Assembly: GCA_013339765.2 (NCBI GenBank)
Contig: CM023457.1
Span: 50,679,745 to 50,743,744 of the forward strand
Reading direction: 5' to 3'
Origin: Haemaphysalis longicornis
Taxonomy: Eukaryota; Arthropoda; Arachnida; Ixodida; Ixodidae
Length of the DNA: 64,000 nt
Shown here: positions 1 through 11,900 of the stretch, piece by piece
Position numbering within the stretch: the first letter of the stretch is position 1
Layout: every line of letters begins with the position of its first letter
Made by a program: the position numbers and the translations under genes
The notes under the pieces: model-generated
The model's database searches: none
What the model was told of the DNA's origin: nothing
Seen by the model: only the letters and a program-made list of their open reading frames with translations

Positions 1-1814
1 GTTTTATCGCATTGACTTACCTAAAATTCTAACAAATAACCCCAGAAAGTTCTGGGAAGGTATAAACCCGCAACCGACACGCGAAATAACGCTTACTGAC
101 CATAATGGAGAGGAAGGTAGCGACGCTGATTGTGCCAACGTATTTAACATCGTGTTCTGCTCTGTGTTCACTAAAGAAGCAGATTCGCCACTTCCCTTGC
201 CACCTACTACGACATTACCGATAATGGCTCCAGTGGAATTTTCTGTTGCTGGCATTTCGTCCCTTATCGACTGACTTAAACTTTCATCATCGGCTGGCGT
301 AGACAACATTAACTCCAAACTGTTAAAAAACACTAAACAAATTATTGCAGTGTATTTTTCGATGCTGTTCTCATTGTCGCTTGAAACAGGAATGTTACCA
401 GACGACTGGAAAGTGGGAAAGGTCATTCCGGTCCACAAATCAGGTAACAAACAGACACCCCTAAATTACCGTCCCATTTCACTAACCAGCGTCTCATGCA
501 AAATCATGGAACACGTCATATACACTCACATAGTGCACTTCCTGGACGCTAACAATTTCTTTCATACTGCCCAACATGGCTTTCGTAAATCTTTATCTTG
601 TGAAACACAACTAGCGATATTTACTCATGATTTGCATGCTAATCTTGACCGTAACCTCCAGACTGATGCAATCTTTCTAGACTTCGCTAAAGCTTTTGAC
701 AAAGTACTACACAAACGCCTCTTGCTAAAACTTGCCCAGTTGAATCTGCACCACTCAAACGTTCTAGCATGATTTCAGAATTTCTTGCGTAACCGTTCGG
801 CGCCAGCTTTTTCGATATGCGTAAAACAAAACCCCATTCGAGACATAAAGCTCCCTCTCGGTAAACATCGGGCGTCCCCCAAGGTCTGTCCTCGGACCCC
901 TTCTGTCCTAATATATAACGATCTACCCATGCATGTATCTTCTCACATCCGCATGTTTGCCGACGATTGTGTTCTATACCGCAAAATTACTAACCCTTCT
1001 GATCAAACTGCACTTCAAAATGACCTTAACCGTGTACAGCAATGGTGCGACCTGTGGTTAATGGAGCTTATTCCCACTAAATTCAAACTCGTTTCTTTTC
1101 AACGCCAGCGTAATCCCTTGTATTCTTACGTAATAGCTAACTCGACTCTTGAACAAGTTCAATCCTATATACCTAGGCGTCACCTTAACCAGTGATCTTT
1201 CATGGCGCACGCATATCACAAACGTCATATCATAGCAAACCGATCTTGGGTTTCTTAAAGCGCCATTTGCGTCAAGCCCCACTGGACGTCAAACTTCTTG
1301 CCTATAAATCTTTAATGCGAACTAAACTAGAATATGCGGCTTCCATATGGAGTCCGCACCAGGTATACTTGATCAATGAATTAGAATCGGTGCAAAACCG
1401 CGCCACTAGGTTCATTCATTCCTCATATTCATATGACATAAGCATATCATCCCTTAAACGCGAAACTGGTCTTTCAAATCTTTCAGTGCGCCGCCGCATC
1501 ACCAGCCTTTGTTTGCTACACAAGTTTTTCTACAGCCCTCTTAATCAAGCACCCTACATCGTACCACCGACGCGCATATCTCACCGCACTGCCCAACCGT
1601 ATCAAATTGCCCCTCCACATGCTCGCACTACTACTTTTTCTGCCTCTTTTTTTCCCTGTGTAGCAGTGGACTGGAATGGCCTTCCCTCTGATGTTCCGGC
1701 CATCACGTGTTATCAACATTTAAAGAGAAGGTCACCATGCACATTTTCATTTGACGACCTGTGTACATTTATCTGTAACTCACCCCTTATGTAATACCCC
1801 CTACATGGGGGTCT
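1..1814 (+). mobile_element. non-LTR retrotransposon (CR1/Jockey-like), 5'-truncated by the window edge
   Basis: LINE copy running off the left edge. The coding remnant (about 35-1794) is followed by a short 3' UTR containing the GC-rich inverted motif ccccctacatggggg at 1796-1811. The 3' UTR is cut at a TTAA (1815-1818) by another element and resumes at 3554, ending in about three GATGT repeats. Removing the inserted element gives one continuous 3' UTR. Domain order (reverse transcriptase, then C-terminal region) and strand are clear. Clade assignment is by general resemblance only. Confidence 0.85.
35..1794 (+). pseudogene. LINE reverse transcriptase, broken
   Basis: The enzyme would copy the element's RNA into DNA at a nicked target. 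Frame 2 from 35 reads through the region before the palm. There is an in-frame stop at 272-274. The palm core follows: PLNYRPISLTS near 460-490, the first catalytic Asp in DAIFLDFAKAFDKV near 667-705, and the second catalytic motif FADDCVLY near 955-980, intact. Further damage is a stop at 770-772, compensating frameshifts around 840-900 where the PQG box is scrambled, a stop at 1193-1195 and a move to frame 1 for the C-terminal part (1192-1794; motifs LEYAASIWSPHQ and VQNRATRFI). The endonuclease region is not in the window. The copy cannot make a full protein, but its active-site Asp pair survives, so it is not among the oldest LINEs here. Confidence 0.88.
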
Positions 1815-1818
1815 TTAA

Positions 1819-1863
1819 AGGAGCCATGAAGAGAAAACACAAGTTTGGTTCATTCGAAAGATT
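1819..1863 (+). repeat. left terminal inverted repeat of the 1.73 kb TTAA element
   Basis: Pairs with the complement of 3505-3549. The outermost 22 bases match exactly, and the differences fall further in. Confidence 0.88.
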
Positions 1864-2506
1864 GCCTCTTTAGAACCATACTGACACCACTTTTAACACA
1901 CACTTTGCTCAAATAAGCTACATAATTAGGAAAAAAGGGAATGGCCATGCGACCCACCAGCTCATTTCCCGCAACAGAACATATGATGTCACACGAGAAT
2001 GTTCTGCGATTGGCGGAGGCCGGCAAAAGCAAACGCAAGTTAGGCAGGACTTACCAGTTTGCATAGTGAGCTATATGCCCATTAAACATACTGCACATTC
2101 TTTTTATGACACTAAGAACGGTGGAATAAACGGTTGAAGTTCTGAATAAACACGCAAGCGTGTACGCCAATGCGTACGAAACTACCGCCAGCCGAACTCG
2201 ACATCTCGCCGTCGGCACCGTCGCGCAGACGAATTTTCGGGTTCGAGGCTCTTCGGGGCCAACGAACCGTCCCAGCACGCACAGCCGCGACCTTGCTTGG
2301 TATCGTAATCCCTTCACAGGAGGTTGGCCGTCATATCGCCAACCAGCAAAGGTAAAAATAGAAACGAGGGGAGTAAGGAACAGCAAGCAGCGACGAGATA
2401 GTGACAGTCGTCGCAGTTTCGGAATGGTGTTGGCTTGCTGCTATTGTTAGGAGCTCGTTTCCTGTTTACAACCACTGAAAACTTCAGTTTGTTCGAGTAC
2501 TTTACA

Positions 2507-2806
2507 ATGAAATTTTGTAGCTACGTTTTGAAATGTCCATGTAGTACGGGCAAATCGTCGAGGGAGTGCGACATCCCCGCCGGTGAGATCTCCTTTCATG
2601 TGCTGCCCAACGACGAACCTCGGCGAAGCAAGTGGCTACGTTTTGTGAACTTTGCAAACGGAGGAGAAAGAGAGCTAAAGGAAGTACGAGTGTGCTCGCT
2701 TCATTTCCGAGGAAGTGATTACGGCAGGGACCCTTACGTTAGCTCACTCCTGGGACATGCTGGCGCTCGTCGCCGACTTCGTCAAATCGCTGTCAAAGCG
2801 CTCTGA
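2507..2806 (+). CDS. THAP-like zinc-finger protein, short (99 aa), inside the TTAA element
   Basis: Start chosen at ATG 2507 because the THAP fold begins at the protein N-terminus (MKFCSYVLKC). The order matches a THAP domain: N-terminal Cys pair (C4/C10, with five residues between instead of the usual two to four), FHVLPNDEP at about 31-39, RSKWLRF at about 42-48, and the closing CSLHF (Cys and His two apart) near 68-72. THAP domains bind DNA and occur in host regulators and at the N-terminus of P-element transposases. No transposase domain follows: the frame stops 27 residues after the finger. It may be a first exon, a captured exon or a decayed remnant. The odd Cys spacing argues for decay or a divergent subfamily. 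Confidence 0.55.
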   Translation: MKFCSYVLKCPCSTGKSSRECDIPAGEISFHVLPNDEPRRSKWLRFVNFANGGERELKEVRVCSLHFRGSDYGRDPYVSSLLGHAGARRRLRQIAVKAL

Positions 2807-2930
2807 CCGGGGGGGGAAAAAAATGCCGTACACATCGCGCATTGACGCTCGTATCTTTCTGGTCGAAGCAGAGAGCTCGCGCGAACGGCTTTCTATACAC
2901 GACACCGGCCAACTGGCATAAGCGATACTG

Positions 2931-3212
2931 CTACTGAAATTGAACTATTATTAACCGTAATAAAAATACGGCACATACGTACCAGTCTGTATTCGTCCGT
3001 CGCGACGGGGCTGACGAGGCAGCGGTGCCGACGGCTGGGCGTTCGTCTGTTGTGGCTATCGCGGAATGGTCGCTTTCCGGTCCATCCGCGTATCCCACAA
3101 CTCCTGCCGCTCGTGCACTTAGAAGCATTGAGCGTTCAAGTGGTGTGAGGTTGTTAAATGCAAGCGCGAGCTTCTCGGCGAGAGTTTTGTTCTCCGGATC
3201 AGGCGATTCCAT
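2931..3212 (-). CDS. hypothetical exon-like ORF inside the TTAA element
   Basis: Not recognised. It starts MESPDPENKTLAEKLAL and has an Ala/Ser-rich middle. A good splice donor (ACTG|GTACGT) lies near 2977 on the minus strand, so coding would end there after about 78 residues, before the hydrophobic tail of the open frame. It is oriented against the THAP-like ORF, and GC-rich sequence lies between the two. It may be a captured first exon or chance; no domain supports it. Confidence 0.25.
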   Translation of the reverse strand: MESPDPENKTLAEKLALAFNNLTPLERSMLLSARAAGVVGYADGPESDHSAIATTDERPAVGTAASSAPSRRTNTDWYVCAVFLLRLIIVQFQ

Positions 3213-3504
3213 GACTAGGGCTATGGGTGCACTAGGTTTTACTAGTATTTTTAAAATGGCCGCCGTCTCGGTTTAGGCACGAGTTCCGGTTCCTGTTTGA
3301 TTCCCGCGTGTGGGTGCTATATGGAGTCGACATACTGAGTGTCTGTTTCATGTTTCATGGACCGGCTCGTATGACGCCATTGTTCACGTCACGAAATGTG
3401 CAATTTAGCGGGAGATTTAAAATTTTGGCTTAAATTGCCTTATTTCTCAGTGAATAAAGCATCATTTGCTTCCGGGAAAGTGCTTAGGGTACTATGAAAC
3501 ACCT

Positions 3505-3549
3505 AATCTTTCGAATAAAACAAACTTTTGTTTTCTCTTCATGGCTCCT
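3505..3549 (-). repeat. right terminal inverted repeat of the 1.73 kb TTAA element
   Basis: Complement of 1819-1863, followed directly by TTAA at 3550-3553. Confidence 0.88.
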
Positions 3550-3553
3550 TTAA

Positions 3554-3585
3554 GGTATTAAAGTGATGTGATGTGATGTGAAACA
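3554..3585 (+). repeat. 3' end of the first LINE with GATGT repeats
   Basis: The LINE 3' UTR resumes after the TTAA element (ggtattaaag) and ends in about three GATGT units. Short tandem tails are usual for CR1-like LINEs. The tail ends exactly where homology between segments A and B begins (3586), so the LINE abuts a duplication breakpoint. Confidence 0.65.
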
Positions 3586-5537
3586 TGTATGTGATTGCAA
3601 AACAAAAACACTGCTTCCCATATTGCCTTCTACACAACTTCTGGTATCTATTCATGTCTTGCTGGTAATCTTTTGTTGAACTTCTTTTTTCTATTGTTCT
3701 CAAGAACAATCAAGGAGATTTTTTAATTAACTCGGAAACTAGTTATCTCACATCAAAACTAATTAGATATTTGAAATCAGCTAAAAAACTGAACAAGCCG
3801 ATGAAGTTTCGTCAAAATTGGTTGGAAACAAAAAAAAGTTTCTAAGGCCAGTGTGCCCCCTTAAGATTACTTCGAACGAATCTGTGCTGCCGTGTTGTGT
3901 TTACACAGCCTGAGCCATTGCTTGCACTTAACTATGTGTCCTGAAAGATGTCATTTCGTGACTTTGTTTGCTCGTCTAGCCACGCAAAGACATGATTGAA
4001 TGAACAGACAGGAAGAGCGCCTCTTATATTTACTAAATCTGCCTCTAGTGCCCTCTTGAACACACATGTGTGCAGGCTGTTATGGTTTTGTTCACGTTTC
4101 CCAAAGGACGCAGTGTTGCTGCTGGTCATTTGCACACACCATTTGTCCTGTCCCATGTATGAATTGCTTAGTCTTGATCTGCATTATGCATTCGACCCTA
4201 GGGACTAGTTGACACAACCGGCCACACTTTCAAACAAAACAGTGGTTTATTTTTCTCTTCTCTGTATTTAGATTTCTACTTGTAAAGAGGTTCAAAAGGT
4301 TCTAATTATCCTTGAGCCAAAAGGCTTGCAAGGCAGCCAAAAAGACATTTTGAGAGCATTTGACCTTAATGGTCAATTTTTTACAATGCGCCTCCATGTG
4401 AAAAGATAGAGAAATTGGCCCCTATACTAACCATTTATAAACAACGCCACTGAAACTATGAATATTTTAGTCTTTTAACACAAAATTAGCAAGGTCCCCA
4501 CTGTTTTTGGCAGTCTGACTTTCAGTGGCCTTTATCCACTAAACTCTTGCCTTTAGGAGACATTATCTGTTAGAACATTTTGGGGTGTTTCCAACATTTC
4601 AGCATGCGATTCACTCCTATAGGAAGACAGTAGTTGTTTTTTAAGCAACTTAAAATGAAGCAAACCTCGCTATCTGCAGTTTATTGTATAAAACATTGTG
4701 GACGTGCTTAGTGGTGCAAAAATAAAAACAGCTGTCAAGCCTGCTCCACTTTGAGACAAGACCAGATTGCTTAAACATGCTGCATTTGAGGCTTCCCTGT
4801 GTGAGGGACTTGAGATGTGCAGCTGGAAGCAGCATTATCTGTATTGGGATTAGCTCCCACCACCCTTCCCTCTGCTGCACTCAATAGCAAAGGAGAAAGC
4901 GAGCTTAGCTGAAAACCAAATTAAACCGACTTTCTTTGAGCAATAATGAGTTAGAAAGTCGTTCCTGCCGTATGTCCTGAGAGAGAGAGAGAAGGCTCTT
5001 TAATGTGAACTGGTGAGTCAGCCCTGCTAGAGACAAGGCTTGCTACACCAGATGTGCGGTGACTACGTTGATGAGTGGTAAATATCAGACATTAGGGTTA
5101 CAGCAGGAAGAAGACAAACATGAAACGTTGAAGAAAAAGGACAAGAAAAACAAGAGAAGGCTGCCAGCAGAGTCCGGACATAAAAATACAATTGAAAAGA
5201 AAATCGTTAATGGAAATGCTGAAACAAAATGAAAAGTAAACGACGGGAAAAAATGAGGCGCCTGATAAAACCCATGACCTTCTGCTGTCCAACATTTCCA
5301 TGTAATTCAGGGATAATGTGCGCTTGAAATCGAGTGCCCGGGTATTGAAAGGTGCCACAGAATTGGACAGAGACATGCTTCTTGCCCGGTTATAATGAAA
5401 GTTATTGACTTCCACGGAAAAAACGAACGTCCTTAATAATGGCCACAAATTTAAAGATCCTGACATGCATTTCAGAAGACTTTTCGATAAAGATACATTG
5501 AAAAGAATTTCGAAAGCAGCTAAGCCCTTCCCTGATA
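3586..5537. other. unresolved part of segment A upstream of LINE coding remnants
   Basis: AT-rich sequence matching 52257-54237 of segment B. No gene recognised. A Lys-rich stretch near 5098-5250 (frame around KHETLKK) may be a decayed LINE ORF1 or leader; it has a stop in A where B reads on. A short piece near 4270-4400 is conserved between A and B (frame with EVQKVLIILEPKG in B) but has no known identity. Confidence 0.45.
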
Positions 5538-8500
5538 ATGGCTCACTCATTCGCTTATTCTAATTTCCTTTGCCTCGTTTCCACCCATTCACCGCATATC
5601 GTTGGCGCAACTGAGTTGTGGTTACACGATAACATTCATGACAGCGAAGTAACACCACCAGGTTTCACTGTTTTTAGAACTGATTGGCAACATGGAAAAG
5701 GAGAAGGCGTTGCGTTATTTTTGCAGTCTGACCTTCAATTTTCAGTTCTCCCTAGCCTGCCTGATATTAAATCTGTTTGGTATCAGGCAGGCTTCCTGAG
5801 ACGCGGAAAAAATCAGGAATGCCTGATTTTTCATGCACTGACAACTTTCCATTATCGATTATTTAAGCTATTCTTTTTGACAATTTCAAACGGCTCAGTG
5901 TATCTAATGATGTGAATTCCTTGGTGGCTTCTCTCGAAAGTGTTGTTGCAACCTTTCTGCAGTGCTTCGTCCCGCTGAAGACAAAAAAGAAACATCTCTG
6001 CCTGCCTTAGATCTCACGTGACATACTTCACCTGTCACGTTGTGCTGCGAAGTTTAGGCGTGCAAAAAGAAACTGTGGTCCACTTAAAATCGCCGAATTT
6101 AACAATTCCACTAAATTCATCTAAGTGAATTCATCTAAAGACTTCTACTTTAGGGTTACGTACAAGGTTTGTTGAGAAGTAACCCTAGAAACTTTTGGAG
6201 TTCAATTTTTGCCCTCTTCGGCCTCTACTATCACTGTTCTTATAAACAATGTCCCTTTAAGTGACTAATTACTATCACCCCTGGCTTGAGTGAGTACCTT
6301 CAGTCAGTATTTTTAACGAACTTCAACATACCTGATTTGGCGCACGAGTCACAATTCTCAATTGGCGATATTACCGTACCTGAGGGGGCTTTGTATCTAA
6401 TTTTGCACTTGGACAATAAGAAATACTGTGGTCCTCATGGAATTAACAATGCTGTTCTGATCAGATATTGTGTTTCAACAGGCCAGCACTTGACCATGAC
6501 TCCTGAAAAATTCTTATCTACCTCGACTGTCCCGTTAGTCTGGAAATTGGCGACAATTTTTTCCCATGTTGAAATCTAGCAACAAGCAGTCACCATTATA
6601 CTTTCGTTCAATTTCATTAACGTATCAATCATGGAAACTTCTTGAACATTTATTATTTAGTCATATTACGGAGTTTTTTTAAAGTAATGTTTAGTGTGAT
6701 TCTGCATGGCTTCTGTTACAGATTTCACGTAATCACTGAGCTTGTCGAATTTTCTCATGACATTGCCTCACTCTTTGACAAGAGAGACCAAATAGATGCA
6801 ATTTTTATAGACCTATCCAATGCATTCGACACCGTTACCCACTCAAAACTTCTTCATAAAGTTCGCGTTATACTAAAGGGACACTGAAGGGTGGAAACAA
6901 GTTGACCTGTATCAATAGATTAAGGTGTCAGGAATCCAAATTCACCATTCTCACAACTCTCAGTTGTTTAATAAAGCAGAAAATGGCAGAAACATGCAAG
7001 CTTTTGGGTACTACGGTTTGTGACGTCACACTATTTGTGCACGGTGAGAGCTCATTGCAAAACATATTCAATTTCATTTTAAAAAAGCACTGGTGCGCAT
7101 TTAGCCAAGTCAATAACCTACCATGGTGAACGCTCGAGCTTCTGCAAGCAATATCTCCGACAGGAAGCGGCGAAGAGACAAGATTTACCGCAGGTGTTTG
7201 AGCGGCCCGACAAGCCTGAGACTCTAATCCGTTCTCCGCGCGCGAATGTTGCCATCCGTAAAGCGTGCCCCCATCCAGTTCAAACCTTGTCGCCCATGAA
7301 AGGTTACGATACTTACTGCAGGGGGTTATTCAACGAATCTGAACTTGTGTACTGCCGCCCACTGCAAGCCACTGTTGATAAATTATCTGTACATCGTGTG
7401 TGCATCTGTGAGGTTTGGCCAGGCGGAACCACTCCCAAGTTCAACCATTCAGCCCCAAAGACTACTTGAGACAGCTGCGGGAAGTGAGTGTATTTCATGC
7501 CAAAGTGCCACATCGCTTAAGAGAAGAGGATATGAGATAAAGGCTGCTTCTTGAGTGGGTGCCTAGCAGGGCTTCCACTTTTGCGCAATATTTGAAATGG
7601 CGCTTGTCGCTGCTTCGTTCACGGCCAGCATGAAGTCTGCATGGCCGGAGTAGGTGGACAGAATGGCGGCCGGAGTGGTGAAAAGAATTTCTCGTTCGGT
7701 CGGTGACAAGTAATAAAAGTGAAAGCCAGCCTCCTCAGTCAAAGATATGTTCTCGGTGGTTGGCCATGGCTTGGTGACGTAAAAGCTACTGTTGCCAGAC
7801 CACATTGCTCCCTAGCTCATTTTTTGTGATGCGATGTCTACATCACCAAAAAATGAAAGGGAAGTGGGAAAGCGATGTGCCAGCTTTCTTTGCAGATTTC
7901 TCAGGAAATAGCGAATCATTGCTCGTACAAACGCTGAGAGTGCTTCGAAGCGTATGATCTTTCAGGGAAAACAAAATTTAATTCAACCTTTAGTGCCCCT
8001 TTAATTACTCGGCCTTAGTTGATTGGATTGCTAGCTTTTTACGTGACCACTCCCAGTATGTTTCATTTCATTCCTCCGACGCGTTTGTAGTGAATGTGTC
8101 ATCCGATGTCCTAGGGTGTATTCCTGGGGCCACTTTTGTTGTTATTGTATATTAAGGATCTGCCAAATTATGTATCCGCAAAAATCCACCTCGTTATATA
8201 CAAAAAAAAAGCTGCATTATATAAAACGTAATTAACACCAATGATGACCATACTTCACTTAATGATTCCTTGACACAATTTTGAAGGTATTGTGACAAAT
8301 GGAAAATGAATAGAAACTTTACAAAAACAGTAACTTTATCCTTCAGTATGCACAGTTCTGTTTCTTTTAATTATTCATTCAAGGGCTCTTCCCTTCATCG
8401 CGTGTCTCTGAAATAACATGCTTGAATCAGTTCAAAAGAAATCAATCCTTTTTATTTGCCACCGTTTCTTTTGAAGCTTTTCACCGTCATCCTACCTTGC

Positions 8501-8660
8501 TACACTAGGATTACAACCCCTGTCCAAACGCCGTATCGCGAATGTCTTAAACTTTTGCACATTCTTACGAATGCTCCATGCTATTTATTACAGAACAATT
8601 TGTCACCTGATAAACTGAAATGTGCTAGAAATAGTCACAAACTCAACCTTGTACCTTTTT
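5538..8660 (+). pseudogene. LINE endonuclease-reverse transcriptase remnant (segment A)
   Basis: Many stops and frameshifts. Endonuclease: the frame 5538-5915 keeps the block with TELWLHD, PPGFTVFRTD and VALFLQSDL. RT: the first catalytic Asp block (IFIDLSNAFDT) is readable. The second should be FADD, but the aligned stretch reads VIYKKKAALYK here and VIYKKGCIIYN in segment B, so the Asp pair is gone in both copies. It was dead before the segment was duplicated and is now a passive passenger. Confidence 0.85.
6877..8000. mobile_element. ~1.1 kb TTAA-type inverted-repeat element inside the LINE (segment A)
   Basis: Starts AGGGACACTGAAGG after CTAA (6873-6876) and ends CCTTTAGTGCCCCT before TTAA (8001-8004); the ends are imperfect inverted repeats. 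LINE coding frames lie on both sides (HSKLLHKVRV left, LVDWIASFL right), so this is an insertion into the RT. No transposase recognised, hence a non-autonomous element. The homologue in B is at 55595-56751 with large internal indels in both directions. Confidence 0.78.
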
Positions 8661-8972
8661 AACCACATACTAATCTAAATACAGCTTCTTCCCCCTAACA
8701 ATTAAAAAGTGGAATTTACAAACAGGTGAACAGGTCATTGCCCCCCAAATGTTTTTTTGTAATTTAAATTGTGTTGCATGAATTTTTGTATAATTTCATT
8801 CAGTCTTGTATTTGTTGTTACCTGCTGTGTCTGAACTTCTCGAAACATATACGAGTTTTAATGAGCTGTGAATGTCTCTATTGATCTGGGCAGAAATGTG
8901 GTTAGTGCACTATGTACATACCGACTTTTGTGATAGCCCATTGGGCTGCAGTATGTAAAAATAAATTAGTAA

Positions 8973-11900
8973 ATTATCAAAGTGCTTGTCAGGTCATCGC
9001 ACTGTGTAAACGTCACCACTGGATATGCAGAATTATTGATGGCAAAATGAGTGTTTTCGCCCGAAAATGTGCAGTCGCTACAACAGCCGACAATTTTGAA
9101 ACAATGCTGATCTAATCGTACTTTCTTCTTCGAGAGCTCCATTTCTTATGACTTTTTTTTGCCAGAGGTGTCCATAGCTCCCTCAAATCCCACTTGGTTG
9201 GAGAAGTCGTTGTGGGTGTGAGGCTGCGACCTTGCTTGCGTGTCGGTGTACTGCCTTGTATCTCTTCCTGACAGGCATTACGTGTGGCTTGCTTAGTGCA
9301 TCGAATGCATCTGGTCTTGTGCAAGTACAGTGTGGTCCATTTTTTTTTCCCATCAGGTTCTTGCTCTTGCAATGAAAAGATGATTGTTAGATTGAACTCG
9401 TACCTGACAGCAACAGCTTCCTTAGCTGTCTGCTCAAGGAATTTAAACACACGTTTTTACTTTGTTTCTACAATGTAAAAATGTGGAGGCCAAAATGCGG
9501 TGGTCATCACTACACCAGCTTTTATGTGCACAAGAAAAGCGAGTGTTAAGGTGAATGCATTCGATTCGGCACATTTGAAAATTCATCGTTCCTGGCACGC
9601 CGATGGCACACAAAATGGACCATGATGCTCAAAACAGAAATCGTCATTTATTGTCGTGCGCAGTGCTAACGGGTTAAATTGAAAGTGCATGTTTGTAAAT
9701 TTGAATATGCAGCATCTGTTAGGAGCTTGACCCCAGCCTGTTCAAGCTTTCTTGTTGTGTGCTAACTACTTGAAATACTTTGCACTTTTTATTTATTTAT
9801 TTGCCTTTCTCTATTTGTCTTTGTCTGTATTAATATTTGCATGCAGTTGTGGACTTTGATATTCATGCCTAATGCCAATGCGTTAAAATTAAAGAACGTA
9901 CTATGTGTAAATGGCTTTCACACTGAACTAAATATGCCACTTCTGTTGCAGGAGACTGACACCAGCCTTTTCAAGGGAAACACTGCCATTCTGCCTGGCA
10001 AAGGGCCCAAGAGTTGTTTACACTGGATACTTTGTGACTAGTTGCACTGACTTATTATGCTGAGAAAGAAGCTTAGCAAAAATCTGCTGACTTCTTTTTT
10101 ATTTCTGGAGAAGAAATTTAGGCACAAATATTTCTTAGTGTTACCAGCCTCATTTTTTCTTTTGCCTCATAATGATTGCGTATTTGAGTGGGTCCTTTAC
10201 GCTCCAATGAGCCTAGGTTTAAAGCAGGTTATGATGTGTGCAGTGCCAAACGAATCTGAATAAGTGAGCAGGGCAAGCAATTCACCTACAGTAGATGAGC
10301 CTGGTTTTCTCAAAAGTGCATTTTTCTGTTTTCCTATGTCTGATCAGGCTGCCGTACATGCAGACGGCCCCCAATGAGTGAGAGTAATTGCAAGTACACT
10401 GACATCACCTCTTTTTAAGTCTCAGTTTGAATATTTCTGGTTATGTAGGTTCTCTAATAGCTCCTTAGTCCTTTCCCTGCCAAGGTAAGCCCCATAGGTG
10501 AAGTTGCATCTCAAGGCACCGTATATGGTGCCTAAGTAGCTTAGCCGCTTTGTGTCTGAGTACATGTTGCTGTGTTCAATGCCCAGCCACAGTGGATGTT
10601 TTTTAATGGAAGTGAAATGCAAATAAGTCAGTGTTCAGGAACATTTCGTGTACGTTTCATATCTCAGTGTAGTGTCCATTTATCTGTAGCATGTTGAGCG
10701 TGGGTCATATCCCAGGCATTTTGTTAAGTGTGCAAAACTGATTTGTAGGAGTATGTAGGAGCTTGTTTAAATGCCCTCCACTCAACTCTGATTTGGGGTA
10801 TGAGTTTGGGCAACTTTTCCTTTCGTTACATGTAGCATCCCAAAAGCAGACATTTCATGGGTGTTATTTTGCCGTGGTGCTACTTTAACATCCTGATTTA
10901 TTAACGTGAAGTCCAGTTTCTATTTTTTGAATTTGTGAGTTATGCTGGCTCTGTGGTGAGTCTTTGGCAGATCAGCTGATTGAGCATCATTTGGACATTC
11001 CTGAAAAAAGGCAGCATGTCTTGAAAACTAAACATTCCCAGAACAACTTGTGGGCCTACTTCAATGGCTTCACTGCATACAAAGGTGCTTAGCTTTTACA
11101 CAATGGAGTTCTTGCAACTATGCCTCATGATAAAGCCCCTAAATAATTATTTCATTGTTGGCAGCCTGCCACCTCCAAGACGCCTTGTGTTCTCAGTATA
11201 GTGATGAATTTTTCCAAAATTCAGCTCCATAACCAAAACTTTTAAAAGGTGTTTCTGTGCCTGAACTTACCGAACTTCAAAGTGCTGTACGTTGACTTGT
11301 ACCCTTTGCCCAATGCACCTCACATTGTCGGGGTATACTTTCTGCATGAAACTGCAGTTGCTTGTTGCAGCATTTAATAATCCTGCCAATTTGCCACGAG
11401 CAACACCTTCCACATTAGCTACCTGTGGCAACAATGTAACCAGCACCGACATGGCATAGCACCATCCTTGGTTGATAGTCCTGCATTTTTCAGTTTCATA
11501 CTTACTATTTTTCTGTGGATGTCCTCTAATTCACACATATTTGGCAATTAATATAGCTTTTTTGTATAAGATTGTTTTGTGACAACTGGTTTCTCTGTAT
11601 CTGGGCTGAAACTTCTGTCAGAGTGTGTGCAAAGTTATTTATGACTTAATAGGGTATATAGCAGCTGAAAGTTATAGCGTGTCAGTTTTAAGGAGGAAAT
11701 GACTGGGGCTGTATGGCTGTTTCTACCACTGAAAAAGAAGTATGTATTTCAAAACAGCCAAGTTTGTCTTCTTGTTTGTAATCATTGGGCTAATTCATTC
11801 TCCCATTTGTTGCACTTCATTGCTTCTCAACACCTCCATAGAGTTGCAATCGAGTAAAAGCGCAATCTTTTGTGGTTGATTGTTGTAAACTAGCTGTTTT

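Larger units (their letters stand above)
1819..3549. mobile_element. 1.73 kb TTAA-flanked terminal-inverted-repeat element with THAP-like ORF
   Basis: The ends are near-perfect inverted repeats (1819-1863 and 3505-3549), starting AGGAGCCATGAAGAGAAAAC and closing with its complement, with about 5 mismatches in 45. Both sides carry TTAA (1815-1818 and 3550-3553), and removing one copy with the element rejoins the 3' UTR of the surrounding LINE. TTAA duplication is the signature of piggyBac-type transposons, but no DDD transposase is visible inside. Contents are a THAP-like ORF on the plus strand, an alanine/serine-rich ORF on the minus strand, and AAAATGGCCGCC near 3253, which resembles a YY1 site. 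It is either a non-autonomous element that captured host exon sequence or a family whose transposase is not recognisable here. Confidence 0.85.
5538..8972 (+). mobile_element. decayed CR1-like LINE in segment A, interrupted by a TTAA element
   Basis: Order: apurinic-endonuclease remnant (5538-5915; TELWLHDNIHDSEV and FTVFRTDW), RT start (6286-6579), the first catalytic block AIFIDLSNAFDTV (near 6800-6830), inserted element (6877-8000), RT continuing as LVDWIASFLRDHSQ (near 8016), thumb and C-terminal remnants to about 8660, and a 3' UTR ending ggctgcagtatgtaaaaataaatt at about 8972. About 190 bases present in segment B (57142-57330) are missing here at a TCTGA join near 8407. The 5' limit is uncertain. 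Confidence 0.85.

Noticed and set aside
4..450. 148-codon minus-strand ORF
   Set aside because: Antisense to the LINE reverse transcriptase; no domain of its own.
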